From Bradyrhizobium sp. CCH5-F6 (lineage in GTDB: Bacteria > Pseudomonadota > Alphaproteobacteria > Rhizobiales > Xanthobacteraceae), in the NCBI RefSeq assembly GCF_001556045.1, contig NZ_LSIC01000130.1:1-61814 (forward strand): a DNA stretch of 61,814 bases. The letters are read 5' to 3'. A model generated the notes under the pieces. The model was not told the DNA's origin. It made no database searches and saw nothing but the letters and a program-made list of their open reading frames with translations. Shown in pieces: positions 45,048 to 53,655 of the stretch. Position 1 is the first letter of the stretch; every line of letters begins with the position of its first letter. The translations under genes and the position numbers were made by a program.

Positions 45048-46649
45048 TCAATTGTCCTCGCCGCCCGATCCCTCGCGCAGGTCCGGCTTGATCACGTCCC
45101 CGGGCAGCGCATGCGCCACAGGCTGCGGGCCCCCTGCGATCTCCGGGGCGATTTCGCGGCCGCGGGCGCGGATCAGGCGCTCATAGGCCGAAACCAGCGT
45201 GACGTAGGGGCTGACCCAGATCCAGCCGTCGCGGGTGAACACCTGCACGTCGAAATGCAGGTGCAGCGATGTTCCGGCGGGACGGTCGAGATAGTTCGAG
45301 ACCACGCCGATCTTCTCGCCTTCGGTGACGAGGCGGCCGTTGACGAGGCCGTCGGCGTTCATCGCATGCGGATTCATGTGCATGTAGCGGAAACGGATGT
45401 GCTCGGTGCGGCTGTTGACTTGAAGTGTCGCGGCCTGGTCCCTGGCGCCGCGGATCACGATGGCGTCTCGCACTGCGACGATGGCGCGCTGCTTGGGATC
45501 GCAGGGTTCGCGGCGTTCCCCGGGCGGCGGGCAGTCGGCGGCGCGGATGTCCTCGCCCTGGTGGCCGTAGCCTCCGCCACATTGCCACACCTCGAAGCTG
45601 CGCGACTCGCAGAAATTGTCGCGCCAGGGGTAGGCGGTCGGACCTTCGCTCTTGTCGCGTTTGCCGTAGGATTGAGAGCGCACGAAAGCCGGTGCCTTCT
45701 CGAGCGGAAAGCGGATCTGCGCATAGGCCATTGGGTCGGGATGGCCGCCCTGCTTGCGGTAGCCGGTGTTCGGGATGATGTCGCCGCTCGGCCTGTAGCT
45801 GAAATCTGCCGAGCGGTCCGCCGGGCGATCGATGATGTTGGAGGCAATGTCCATCAATGGCCGCATGCGCTGGCCGCCTGCGACGCGCAGCGCCTTCAGG
45901 AAGCGCTCGGCAACCGGATAGGCCTCTTTGCAGGCGAGCCGCCGCGGCCTCGCGACGCTGTCGAGGCACTGGATCGACACCACATAGGCGACGCCGAAGC
46001 GCGTGAAGGCGTAGCGCACATAGCCTTCGCGGATGAATCTGCGCAAGTCCGGGTAGGTGGTCGCGAGCGGCTTGACCGGCTCGCTCTTGCCGCCGGCGGG
46101 ATCGGCGATGTCGTAGACGAGCGCCGAGCCCGTGATCTGCACCTCGACCGGCCTTGCGAACACCCGGCTCGGCATGCCCTCGCCGGCACCGGGCTCGAAC
46201 GAGAAGGTCGCGCTATAGCCGGCAGGTCCGGCATCGAACATGTCGACGGGATTGAAGTCGGCCTGGTAGCGCGACAGCGCGAGCGTTGCCGGGGCGCCGC
46301 TGCGCTCTGCCTCGAGGTACGCGGCGGCGTCAAACGGCAGCAGCACGGGTACGGGACTTCGGGCAATGCCGGTGAAGAAGCGCGAGGAAATCGCGTTGAG
46401 CTGCACCAGTGCGGGCATCGCGCGCGGATCGTAGCGCGGCACCGAACGGCGGGGTGCAAAGATGAAGTCGCCCGCGATCTGGGGGTGGCTCTTGATCTCG
46501 CCACGGAGCTGGTCGAGCGCTGCGCGCCAGTCGACGCGCAGGGCCGTGAGCGACGGGCTGCGGAATTCATCCGCAGCGAGCGGTGCGGCAATGAGCAGCG
46601 ACAGCGACGCCAGAAGAAGCGAGACGAAGCGGAAACTCTTCCTGCTCAC
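45048..46649 (-). CDS. M23-family metallopeptidase
   Basis: The protein has 533 residues. A signal peptide (FVSLLLASLSLLIAAPLAA) precedes a long N-terminal region of ~270 residues I do not recognise. The C-terminal LytM/M23 domain has the zinc ligands His and Asp in YGHQGEDIRAAD and the HLHFDV motif. It should cut peptidoglycan cross-links or act as a periplasmic regulator. The start is GTG 46649 behind GGGGGCGAG. It lies 43 bases beyond efp in the same direction. Confidence 0.88.
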   Translation of the reverse strand: MSRKSFRFVSLLLASLSLLIAAPLAADEFRSPSLTALRVDWRAALDQLRGEIKSHPQIAGDFIFAPRRSVPRYDPRAMPALVQLNAISSRFFTGIARSPVPVLLPFDAAAYLEAERSGAPATLALSRYQADFNPVDMFDAGPAGYSATFSFEPGAGEGMPSRVFARPVEVQITGSALVYDIADPAGGKSEPVKPLATTYPDLRRFIREGYVRYAFTRFGVAYVVSIQCLDSVARPRRLACKEAYPVAERFLKALRVAGGQRMRPLMDIASNIIDRPADRSADFSYRPSGDIIPNTGYRKQGGHPDPMAYAQIRFPLEKAPAFVRSQSYGKRDKSEGPTAYPWRDNFCESRSFEVWQCGGGYGHQGEDIRAADCPPPGERREPCDPKQRAIVAVRDAIVIRGARDQAATLQVNSRTEHIRFRYMHMNPHAMNADGLVNGRLVTEGEKIGVVSNYLDRPAGTSLHLHFDVQVFTRDGWIWVSPYVTLVSAYERLIRARGREIAPEIAGGPQPVAHALPGDVIKPDLREGSGGEDN

Positions 46650-46692
46650 TGTCTCGCCCCCGGCGGCACCTGTTCCGATCCTCGATTGCTCG

Positions 46693-47259
46693 TTAGTCCT
46701 TGGCGCGCTCGGCGTAGGAGCCGTCTTCGGTCATCACCACGACGCGGGTGCCGACCGTGATGTGCGGCGGCACGGTGGTGCGAACGCCGTTGGAGAGCAC
46801 CGCGGGCTTGTAGGAGGAGGAGGCGGTCTGCCCCTTGGTCACCGGCTCGGTGTCGACGACCTCCAGCGTCACTCGCTGCGGCAGCGCGATCGACACCGGG
46901 TTGGTGTCGTGCATGGACAGCTTGACGGTCATGCTCTCCTGAAGATACGCGGCCGCGTCGCCGACGACGTCTTTCGACACCTGGACCTGGTCGTAGGTTT
47001 CAGGATTCATGAAGTGGTAGCCGTCGCCGTCCTCATACAGGTAGGTGTAGTTGCGCTCTTCGATCGTGGCCTTCTCGACCTGATCGGTGGTCTTGTAGCG
47101 CTCGGAAATCTTTACCCCGTCCGAGATTCGGCGCATTTCGATCTGGCTGACCGGGGTGCCCTTGCCGGGATGGATGTTCTCGGCGCTCACGACGACATAA
47201 AGCTTGCCGTCTTGCTCGATCACGTTGCCCTTGCGAATGGAACTGGCGATGACTCTCAA
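46693..47259 (-). CDS. efp: Elongation factor P
   Basis: This 188-residue three-domain protein binds between P and E sites and rescues ribosomes stalled on polyproline. The tip of domain I reads NIHPGKGTP, with Lys33 at the position that EpmA lysinylates (Lys34 in E. coli). Both modification genes are on the other strand 162 bases away. The C-terminus ([20 protein letters not shown]) is typical. Confidence 0.97.
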   Translation of the reverse strand: MRVIASSIRKGNVIEQDGKLYVVVSAENIHPGKGTPVSQIEMRRISDGVKISERYKTTDQVEKATIEERNYTYLYEDGDGYHFMNPETYDQVQVSKDVVGDAAAYLQESMTVKLSMHDTNPVSIALPQRVTLEVVDTEPVTKGQTASSSYKPAVLSNGVRTTVPPHITVGTRVVVMTEDGSYAERAKD

Positions 47260-47421
47260 AGGTGTATTTCCTGCTTGCTTGGCCCGGCTGCAGCCAGGAC
47301 GTGGTCAAATTGCTGGGGGACTTGGGGCCTCAAATCGGACCTCGGCGCCCGTTTCGGGCCGCAACATACTGATTTTGCCGTTGGATGCCAGCACTTTGCT
47401 GCCGGCTGGGGCCTTCCGTTG

Positions 47422-48474
47422 ATGGCTGGGGACAAGCCCATGTCGCCGTTCTGGTCGCCCGGCAGGCATCTTGACCGGCGGCCGTTCCTCCAGTCCAGGG
47501 CTGTGGTCACTGGAGCTTTGCGGGGCTTTTTCGCCGAACAGGGCTTCACGGAGGTCGAAACCTCGGTTCTTCAGGTCTCTCCGGGCAATGAGACCCATCT
47601 GCACGCCCCCCGGACCGAGATCATGCGGCCCGACGGCAGCAGGGTCAGCCGATACCTGCGGACCTCTCCCGAATTCGCCTGCAAGAAGCTGCTGGCGGCA
47701 GGCGAGACGCGGATTTTCGAGTTCGCCCGGGTCTTTCGGGACCGCGAGCGCGGCGACCTGCATCTGCCCGAATTCACCATGCTGGAATGGTACCGGGCAG
47801 GCGCCCCCTATGATGCCATCATGGCCGATTGTGTCGTCGTGATCGCTCGCGCGGCGGAGGCAACCGGCATCGGGGCCTTCTCCTTCCGCGGCCGGACCGC
47901 CGATCCCTTCGCCGAGCCGGAGCTCCTGACGGTCGCTGGCGCCTTCGAGCGTCTCGCCGGCATCGATCTGCTGTCGACAATCTCGGGCGGCGAGGGTAAC
48001 CGTGCCGCGCTCGCCGCGGCCGCCCGCGGCAAGGTCCGTGTCGCCGAGGACGACACCTGGTCGGACATCTTCAGCAAGGTTCTGGTCGAGCATGTCGAGC
48101 CGCATCTGGGGCAGGGGCGTTTGACCATCCTGTTCGAATACCCATCCCCGGAGGCGGCGCTGGCGCGGGTGAAGCCGGACGATCCGAGGGTCGCCGAGCG
48201 ATTCGAGGTCTATGCGTGCGGCGTCGAGCTCGCCAACGGCTTTGGAGAGTTGACCGATGCCGAGGAGCAGCGACGACGCTTCACGGAATCGATGACGGAG
48301 AAGCAGCGCCGCTACGGCGAAGCCTATCCGCTCGACGAGGATTTTCTGGCTGCCGTTGCCGCAATGCCGGAGGCGAGCGGCGTCGCGCTCGGCTTCGATC
48401 GGCTGGTAATGCTGGCGAGCGGCGCAACACGAGTTGATCAGGTGGTGTGGACACCGCCTGCGGATGAGAGATGA
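47422..48474 (+). CDS. epmA: EpmA, EF-P beta-lysylation ligase (GenX/PoxA)
   Basis: This 350-residue class II lysyl-tRNA-synthetase-like protein has no anticodon-binding domain. It has FFAEQGFTEVETSVLQVSPG, motif 2 FRDRERGDLHLPEFTMLEWY and motif 3 GVALGFDRLVMLASG. It attaches (R)-beta-lysine to EF-P. Start candidates are ATG 47422 and 47440; the latter also has a good ribosome-binding site. It overlaps epmB by 4 bases. Confidence 0.94.
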   Translation: MAGDKPMSPFWSPGRHLDRRPFLQSRAVVTGALRGFFAEQGFTEVETSVLQVSPGNETHLHAPRTEIMRPDGSRVSRYLRTSPEFACKKLLAAGETRIFEFARVFRDRERGDLHLPEFTMLEWYRAGAPYDAIMADCVVVIARAAEATGIGAFSFRGRTADPFAEPELLTVAGAFERLAGIDLLSTISGGEGNRAALAAAARGKVRVAEDDTWSDIFSKVLVEHVEPHLGQGRLTILFEYPSPEAALARVKPDDPRVAERFEVYACGVELANGFGELTDAEEQRRRFTESMTEKQRRYGEAYPLDEDFLAAVAAMPEASGVALGFDRLVMLASGATRVDQVVWTPPADER

Positions 48475-49565
48475 CGAAGACTAATCTTGCACGCACCCTG
48501 CGCGAGCCTGCCGAGCTCGTCGCCGAGGGTCTGGCACCCGCAGCAGCGCTGCCGGCGCTCGAACGCGTTGCCGCGCGCTATGCCGTGGCGATCACGCCGG
48601 CGCTGGTCGAGCTGATCGACACGACCGATCCCGACGATCCCATCGCCCGACAATTCGTTCCGACCGCAGCCGAGCTGGATCTGAAGCCCGGCGAGAACGC
48701 CGATCCGATCGGCGACCATCCGCATTCGCCGGTTCCCGGAATCGTGCACCGCTATCCCGATCGCGTTCTGTTCAAGCTCGTCCACGTCTGCGCGGTCTAT
48801 TGCCGCTTCTGCTTCCGCCGCGAGATGGTGGGGCCCGGCAAGGAGAATGCGCTCTCCGACAGCGCCTACCGCGCGGCAATCGACTACATCCGCTCGCATG
48901 GCGAGATATGGGAAGTGATCCTGACCGGCGGCGACCCCCTGATGCTGTCGCCGCGTCGCATGAGCGAGATCATGGCCGAGCTCGCTGCGATCGATCACGT
49001 CAAGATCATCCGCCTTCACACCCGCGTGCCCGTGGCCGATCCCGCGCGCGTCAGCGAGGAGATGATTGCGGCGCTGAAGGTCACGGGCGCGACCACCTGG
49101 CTTGCGGTGCACGCCAACCACGCGCGCGAACTGGCAGGGCCAGCGCGTGCTGCCTGTGCGCGGCTCGTCGATGCCGGAATTCCCCTGGTGAGCCAGTCCG
49201 TGCTGTTGCGCGGCGTCAATGACGACGTCGCCGCTCTGTCGGATTTGATGAGAGCTTTCGTCGAATGCCGGATCAAGCCCTACTATCTGCATCACGGCGA
49301 TCTCGCGCCGGGCACCGCGCATTTGCGAACGACGCTGGCGCAGGGGCAGGACCTGATGCGGCAGTTGCGTGGCCGGGTGTCAGGACTGTGCCAGCCGGAC
49401 TATGTCATCGACATTCCCGGTGGCGCCGGCAAAGCGCCCGCAGGGCCAAGCTACGTGCTGGCGCCGCATAATACCGCAGCCGACGCGGATGATGCCGGAG
49501 CCGAAACGCGCTATCGTATCGTGGACTATTGCGGCGACGTTCATCTATATCCGCCCGAGACCTGA
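48471..49565 (+). CDS. epmB: EpmB, lysine 2,3-aminomutase family radical SAM enzyme
   Basis: This 364-residue radical SAM enzyme has the cluster motif CAVYCRFC (Cys107, Cys111, Cys114), then LTGGDPLMLSP, and IDIPGGAGKAP near the end for the PLP lysine. It converts lysine to beta-lysine, the substrate EpmA puts on EF-P. The 4-base overlap with epmA and divergent efp make a complete modification module, so EpmB is a better name than catabolic KamA. Confidence 0.92.
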   Translation: MTKTNLARTLREPAELVAEGLAPAAALPALERVAARYAVAITPALVELIDTTDPDDPIARQFVPTAAELDLKPGENADPIGDHPHSPVPGIVHRYPDRVLFKLVHVCAVYCRFCFRREMVGPGKENALSDSAYRAAIDYIRSHGEIWEVILTGGDPLMLSPRRMSEIMAELAAIDHVKIIRLHTRVPVADPARVSEEMIAALKVTGATTWLAVHANHARELAGPARAACARLVDAGIPLVSQSVLLRGVNDDVAALSDLMRAFVECRIKPYYLHHGDLAPGTAHLRTTLAQGQDLMRQLRGRVSGLCQPDYVIDIPGGAGKAPAGPSYVLAPHNTAADADDAGAETRYRIVDYCGDVHLYPPET

Positions 49566-49608
49566 GCGGAGGTTGAGAGCGCGCCGGTTTGAGCATGGAG
49601 AAGTGAAA

Positions 49609-49863
49609 ATGAAGAAGATCATGCTGGCAGTATCGCTCGCGGTCTTGCTTGGCGACGCGGCGGTTGCGCAGACCGGTGGCTCGAAGGGTTCGACATCCGG
49701 CGGCGCCATCCCCGGATCGGTATTGCCGGCACCCGTCGGTCATCGCCAGCCGCGTGCGGCCGACGTGCCGAGCGAGAAGAACCTGAGCAATCCGAACACG
49801 CCCGCGAACAAGGAAGACGCGGAACTCGATCGCAAGATCAAGAGCATCTGCCGCGGCTGCTAG
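49609..49863 (+). CDS. Small secreted protein with C-terminal CRGC
   Basis: This 84-residue protein has a signal peptide (KKIMLAVSLAVLLGDAAVAQ). The mature part is Gly/Ser- then Pro-rich and ends ELDRKIKSICRGC with two closely spaced cysteines. ATG 49609 follows TGGAGAAG. It resembles the Gly-rich protein at 11189 in layout but not closely in sequence. Function unknown. Confidence 0.68.
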   Translation: MKKIMLAVSLAVLLGDAAVAQTGGSKGSTSGGAIPGSVLPAPVGHRQPRAADVPSEKNLSNPNTPANKEDAELDRKIKSICRGC

Positions 49864-49908
49864 GCGGTTTGATGCGGGCAGGGCATCGCCCCGCCCGCCT
49901 TGCTTGGG

Positions 49909-50919
49909 CTAGGCCGATCGCTCGTGCAGCCCGGCGCGCTGGGCGTTGCGCCGGATTTCGACGGCGTCGGCGAGTTGCTCGAGCACGGTTGCCGTGGTGG
50001 GCCAGTCGATGCAGCCGTCGGTGATGCTCTGGCCGTAGGTGAGCGGCTTGCCCGGTACCACGTCCTGGCGGCCGGCGACGAGATTGCTCTCGATCATCAC
50101 GCCCATGATCCGACTCTCGCCGCCCGAGATCTGGCCGGCGATGTCGGCCATCACCAGCGGCTGGTTCTCCGGCTTCTTGCTCGAATTGGCATGGCTTGCA
50201 TCCACCATCACGAGCGGCGCGACGCCGGATCTGGTCAAATCATTGCAGGCGGCCGCAACGCTTGCCGCGTCGTAGTTGGGCTTGCTGCCGCCGCGCAGGA
50301 TGATGTGGCAATCCTCGTTGCCCGCGGTCGAGGCGATCGCCGAACGGCCGAGCTTGGTCACCGCCATGAAATGATGCGGATGCGACGCTGATTTCACCGC
50401 GTCCGCCGCGATCCGCACATTGCCGTCGGTGCCGTTCTTGAAGCCGACCGGACAGGACAACCCCGAAGCCAACTCGCGATGGATCTGGCTCTCGGTGGTC
50501 CGCGCGCCGATTGCAGCCCAGGAGACGAGGTCGGCGATGTATTGCGGCGTCGTCATGTCGAGGAATTCGGTGCCGGCGGGCAGGCCGAGATCGTTGATCA
50601 GGCCCTTCCAGCCGACGGTGGTGCGCGGCTTCTCGAAATAGACGCGCATGACGATCTCGAGCTGGTCGGCAAGGTCTTCGCGCAGGCGTGCAAGGCGCTC
50701 GGCGTAGTCGAGCGCGGCCTTGGGATCATGCACCGAGCAGGGGCCGACCACGACCAGCAGGCGGTCGTCCTGGCCGCCCAGGATGGCGTGGATGGCGTTG
50801 CGGGCGGCCATCACCACGCGCGTCGCGGTAAGCGTGCGCGGGACCTCCCGCATCACCTCTTCCGGTGTGCTCAGCTCTTTCAGTTCACGGATACGAAGAT
50901 CGTCGGTCGTGCTCAGCAC
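49909..50919 (-). CDS. aroG: Class I DAHP synthase (AroF/G/H type)
   Basis: This 336-residue enzyme joins phosphoenolpyruvate and erythrose-4-phosphate, the first step to Trp, Tyr and Phe. It has LLVVVGPCSVHDPKAALDYA, VYFEKPRTTVGWKGLINDL, GFKNGTDGNVRIA, and MVDASHANSSKKP for metal and phosphate contacts. GTG 50919 has ACAGGAG seven bases upstream. Its leader holds a complete aromatic-amino-acid attenuator (see 50956-51122), so expression is probably controlled by attenuation in addition to any feedback inhibition. Confidence 0.95.
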   Translation of the reverse strand: MLSTTDDLRIRELKELSTPEEVMREVPRTLTATRVVMAARNAIHAILGGQDDRLLVVVGPCSVHDPKAALDYAERLARLREDLADQLEIVMRVYFEKPRTTVGWKGLINDLGLPAGTEFLDMTTPQYIADLVSWAAIGARTTESQIHRELASGLSCPVGFKNGTDGNVRIAADAVKSASHPHHFMAVTKLGRSAIASTAGNEDCHIILRGGSKPNYDAASVAAACNDLTRSGVAPLVMVDASHANSSKKPENQPLVMADIAGQISGGESRIMGVMIESNLVAGRQDVVPGKPLTYGQSITDGCIDWPTTATVLEQLADAVEIRRNAQRAGLHERSA

Positions 50920-50955
50920 GGCGGGCTCCTGTCTGTTTTAGAACCTGCCGGCAAT

Positions 50956-50982
50956 AAAAAAAGCCGCCAGGTCTGGCGGCTT
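50956..50982 (-). terminator. Attenuator terminator in the aroG leader
   Basis: On the minus strand GCCGCCAG and CTGGCGGC (plus two A-T pairs) form a strong hairpin directly followed by seven T. It lies 24 bases after the leader peptide stop and 36 bases before aroG, so it would stop transcription before aroG unless prevented. Confidence 0.88.
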
Positions 50983-51005
50983 GTTCGGACGTTTGCTGCA
51001 ATGTG

Positions 51006-51086
51006 TCAGATTGAGCGCGATCCTCCCGCCGCCAGCGAGCTGTCGTAGCTAAAGTACCAAAAATAGCTGGTGGCGACGGTAATCAT
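51006..51086 (-). CDS. AroG leader peptide rich in Tyr, Phe and Trp
   Basis: This 26-residue reading frame on the minus strand has residues 8-14 Tyr-Phe-Trp-Tyr-Phe-Ser-Tyr: six aromatic residues out of seven, with all three aromatic amino acids present. ATG 51086 lies 7 bases after a -10 box, so its mRNA is predicted to begin at or near the start codon and has no Shine-Dalgarno. Codons 18-20 (CTG GCG GCG) carry the antiterminator segment. Together with the terminator at 50956 this is a classical leader peptide. Confidence 0.82.
   Translation of the reverse strand: MITVATSYFWYFSYDSSLAAGGSRSI
51028..51079 (-). promoter_or_regulatory. Antiterminator and anti-antiterminator of the aroG leader
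   Basis: The segment CTGGCGGC (minus strand of 51028-51035) is identical to the 3' arm of the terminator and so can pair with the terminator's 5' arm GCCGCCAG, giving read-through. An earlier segment (minus strand of 51066-51079, containing CGTCGCCACCAGC) can pair with the same CTGGCGGC region and release the terminator. The earlier segment lies just before the aromatic codons, where a stalled ribosome would cover it. Confidence 0.72.
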
Positions 51087-51093
51087 GACCGGC

Positions 51094-51122
51094 CATATAG
51101 CGCGCCGCTGGCAGGTTGTCAC
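51094..51122 (-). promoter_or_regulatory. Sigma70-type promoter of the aroG leader
   Basis: On the minus strand GTGACA (51122-51117) is followed after exactly 17 bases by TATATG (51099-51094), with the leader ATG 7 bases further on. This places the transcription start at or beside the ATG. Confidence 0.65.
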
Positions 51123-51155
51123 CCCCCAAAGTGCGCGTCGGGGCGACGGGACACC

Positions 51156-51734
51156 TCAGGTGTTGTTCTTGCGTGCCGCCAGCGCCATGCCGATCAGGGT
51201 GGCGCCGCCGAACAGCAGGTTGATACCGACCAGGACGCCGATCGCCCAGTCCGCAGAGCTCGGCAATCCCGTGATCACCATGAACGAGATCGCGATGTCG
51301 ACGAGGCCGGAGACAAGGAGCCACGACCAGCGGCCGCTGAGCTCGCGGCGGTGCTCCAGCGCGTACATGATGGTGGCGACGCCCTCGGCGAGGAAATAGG
51401 CGCCGAGCACGATGGTCAGCGTCAGCACGGCCTGCATCGGCCGGGCGAGCAGCAGCAGACCGGTGAGTACGGCCAGCGCGGCCGAGACCAGCGACCACCA
51501 GAAACCCGGCGTGCTGCGCGCCCAATAGGTCGCGATCAGTCCGCCGATGCCGCCGATCAGGAACATCCAGCCGAGGAAGATCGCGGTCGCAAGACTCGCG
51601 AGCGGGGGGAGCACCAACGCGGCAACGCCGAGAACCATGAGCAGGATGCCCTCGAACAGGAAGGCCTTCCAATGCGTCTTGACCGCCCGATCCATTGCGG
51701 ATTGCAGCCGTGTAAATTCTTCAGGCGATGTCAT
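51156..51734 (-). CDS. HdeD/DUF308 family membrane protein
   Basis: This 192-residue protein has six hydrophobic segments arranged as repeats of the DUF308 unit (FEGILLMVLGVAALVLPPLAS, then FLIGGIGGLIATYWA). HdeD in E. coli is linked to acid resistance; the mechanism is unknown. It ends 34 bases upstream of the aroG leader promoter on the same strand. Confidence 0.87.
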   Translation of the reverse strand: MTSPEEFTRLQSAMDRAVKTHWKAFLFEGILLMVLGVAALVLPPLASLATAIFLGWMFLIGGIGGLIATYWARSTPGFWWSLVSAALAVLTGLLLLARPMQAVLTLTIVLGAYFLAEGVATIMYALEHRRELSGRWSWLLVSGLVDIAISFMVITGLPSSADWAIGVLVGINLLFGGATLIGMALAARKNNT

Positions 51735-51819
51735 GATGGTCTCGATCTCGCAAAGCCGCCCATGCGGCTCAATCCGAGCTCAATCTACTCGGTGTGGACG
51801 GTGCTTACCATCCCGCGCC

Positions 51820-52860
51820 TCAGCCGCCGCCGGGCGCCGAGGAAAACCCATCCGCGCTGGTGCGGATGCGGTTGCGGCCGAGAATGTAGATCGCCGATGT
51901 GACAATCAGAAGCGCGAGGCCGAGCAGGATCGAGACGAAGCCGATCGGGATCAGCGCCAGGGTCAGGTTGCGCTCGGGGTTGATCAGCCAGTGATGGATC
52001 GAGGTCAGCACGAAGGCGAGCCCGAGAAAGCCGATGCCGCCGCCGGCCAGCAGCAGCGCCCACATCCGGCGGAGCTGGCTGAGCCGCTCGCGTGCGATGT
52101 CGGTCCGCGGTGCATGGTGGCGCGCAACACGCCGAACCAGGCGGATGGCGAAAGCGATCGAGCCGAAGCCGATCAAGAGGCTCGCGGCCCCCAGCCACAT
52201 CCGGAGCGTCGGGTCGAGATCGGGCATGCGTTGCAGCGTCAGCAGCGGAAAGTCGAAGGCCGAATGCAGCGCGAGCGGGGCGGCGAAGATCAACAGCCGG
52301 CTGGAAAGACGGGCCCAGTCGCGATGGTGGCGGTTCGCGCCCAATGCCGTGCCGGCGCGCGCAATCGTCAGGTAAGCGCCCGCAATGATGCCGAGCGCGC
52401 CGTGGAAGGGCACGGTCAGCACGCTTCGCAGGGCGGCCAGTGAACGCCACATCTCCGCGTGCTGGACCAGATAGGCGAGGTTCTCGTAGGCGGCGAAGCC
52501 GAGGCCGACCGCGGCGCCGTAGACCACGGTGTCCATCGGATTGGCAAAGGTCCGCCGCTTGGTCGAAGAGATCAGCACGATGGCGATCACCTTGACGGCT
52601 TCCTCGGGCAGCGCGACGCCGAAGATCGAGTGCATGGCCAAGGCGGCCCAGGGGTCGTCGGGGGCAGCGACCATCTTGGCGAAGGGGGCGCGGGCGAGGC
52701 CGAGCAGGGAAATGCTGGCCGCGCCGAGCAGGAACGCAGTCCAGACCTGGGCCGGCGGGCCGGGACGCTCTTCGGCCGCGATGACGAGCCACAGCATCAG
52801 CAGCGCCGGGGCGATGGCGGCAGTTCCAATGACGGTGGGGAGCGCTTCGATCAAATACAT
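51820..52860 (-). CDS. PrsW-family intramembrane metalloprotease
   Basis: This 346-residue protein has about eight membrane segments and the PrsW motifs VALPEEAVKVIAI (EExxK), TVPFHGALGIIAGAYL and LHSAFDFPLL, which supply Glu/His residues for the active site. In Bacillus PrsW cleaves an anti-sigma factor; the substrate here is unknown, and no anti-sigma gene is adjacent. Confidence 0.87.
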   Translation of the reverse strand: MYLIEALPTVIGTAAIAPALLMLWLVIAAEERPGPPAQVWTAFLLGAASISLLGLARAPFAKMVAAPDDPWAALAMHSIFGVALPEEAVKVIAIVLISSTKRRTFANPMDTVVYGAAVGLGFAAYENLAYLVQHAEMWRSLAALRSVLTVPFHGALGIIAGAYLTIARAGTALGANRHHRDWARLSSRLLIFAAPLALHSAFDFPLLTLQRMPDLDPTLRMWLGAASLLIGFGSIAFAIRLVRRVARHHAPRTDIARERLSQLRRMWALLLAGGGIGFLGLAFVLTSIHHWLINPERNLTLALIPIGFVSILLGLALLIVTSAIYILGRNRIRTSADGFSSAPGGG

Positions 52861-53182
52861 TGGCGCCGAAAATAGGTTCCCTTGATCCGCTTATCTACGT
52901 TCACCGATGCGACCATGTGTCATGTGCCTGCTGTCGGCTCGCTTAACGCGCGCGACGGCTTCCGTTCATCGACGCCGCGGACGAAGAAGTAGAATACAAG
53001 CGCAATCAATTGCATGACAAAAAATGCTCGTCATCCATGGCAATAGCCGCCCGCCGCGGGGCCCGGTTCAGATTGGCAAGTCCGATCAAGGAAATGCGCA
53101 GGTTTCTTCGATTCACGGCGCATGTGTCTCGGCAAGGGTCCGCGCAGGGGGCTCTCTCCAGAGTAGCGCGCTGCCGGCCGCC
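52861..53182. other. Spacer without a supported gene
   Basis: No convincing gene is present. A 31-codon minus-strand frame at 52920-53015 begins with a hydrophobic stretch (QLIALVFYFF) but has no ribosome-binding site, so I do not call it. The part near 52980-53040 is somewhat AT-richer. Confidence 0.4.
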
Positions 53183-53338
53183 TTAGCTCCGCTTCGTTGT
53201 CCGCCCCCGAGGCGGTTGAGCGATCCGGCGCGCCCGGATTTGCTCCAGCTCCCAGAACGCGCGGACGAGGCACGTGCCGAGGCAGAAGACGATGAGCAGC
53301 AGCAGGAAGGCCTGATCGACGGCAGGGATGTGTATCAT
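53183..53338 (-). CDS. Small single-span membrane protein
   Basis: This 51-residue frame has one transmembrane segment (FLLLLIVFCLGTCLV, about 11-26) followed by a basic C-terminal tail (RARRIAQPPRGRTTKRS), the layout of a real membrane micro-protein. ATG 53338 lacks a clear ribosome-binding site, and it may instead begin slightly upstream. Function unknown. Confidence 0.45.
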   Translation of the reverse strand: MIHIPAVDQAFLLLLIVFCLGTCLVRAFWELEQIRARRIAQPPRGRTTKRS

Positions 53339-53397
53339 GGCGATGATGAAGCAACGCCCGTGCCAGGCGTTCCCGCGAGGACCGCGCTTGTCGGCCC

Positions 53398-53655
53398 TCA
53401 GTGCGTGGTGAACGGCGGCGGGGCGTCGGGGGCGACGTCGAAGGCGCCGAGATGGAATTCCTCGCCGACGGTCTCGTGCGGCTCGGAATGCTGCGCGAGC
53501 AGCGTGAACGCAGCCTGAGGGTATCGCTTCCAGATCTCGAGATCGCCGTCGGTGATGGTGAGCCAGCCGAACGTGTACATGTAGCGTCCGGGCTGGGTGA
53601 CCCGGCCGACCCTGTCCCACGTGATCTTCTCAACTGCGATCTTGTCGACTGCCAT
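53398..53655 (-). CDS. Hypothetical protein
   Basis: This 85-residue soluble protein (AVDKIAVEKITWDRVGRVTQ at its start) ends in a Pro-rich FDVAPDAPPPFTTH. ATG 53655 follows GGGGAA. I recognise no family. Its coding character is better than that of the overlapping antisense frames. Confidence 0.6.
   Translation of the reverse strand: MAVDKIAVEKITWDRVGRVTQPGRYMYTFGWLTITDGDLEIWKRYPQAAFTLLAQHSEPHETVGEEFHLGAFDVAPDAPPPFTTH

Noticed and set aside
52920..53015. 31-codon minus-strand frame with a hydrophobic start
   Set aside because: There is no ribosome-binding site or partner gene, and the second half is featureless; conservation would be needed to call it.
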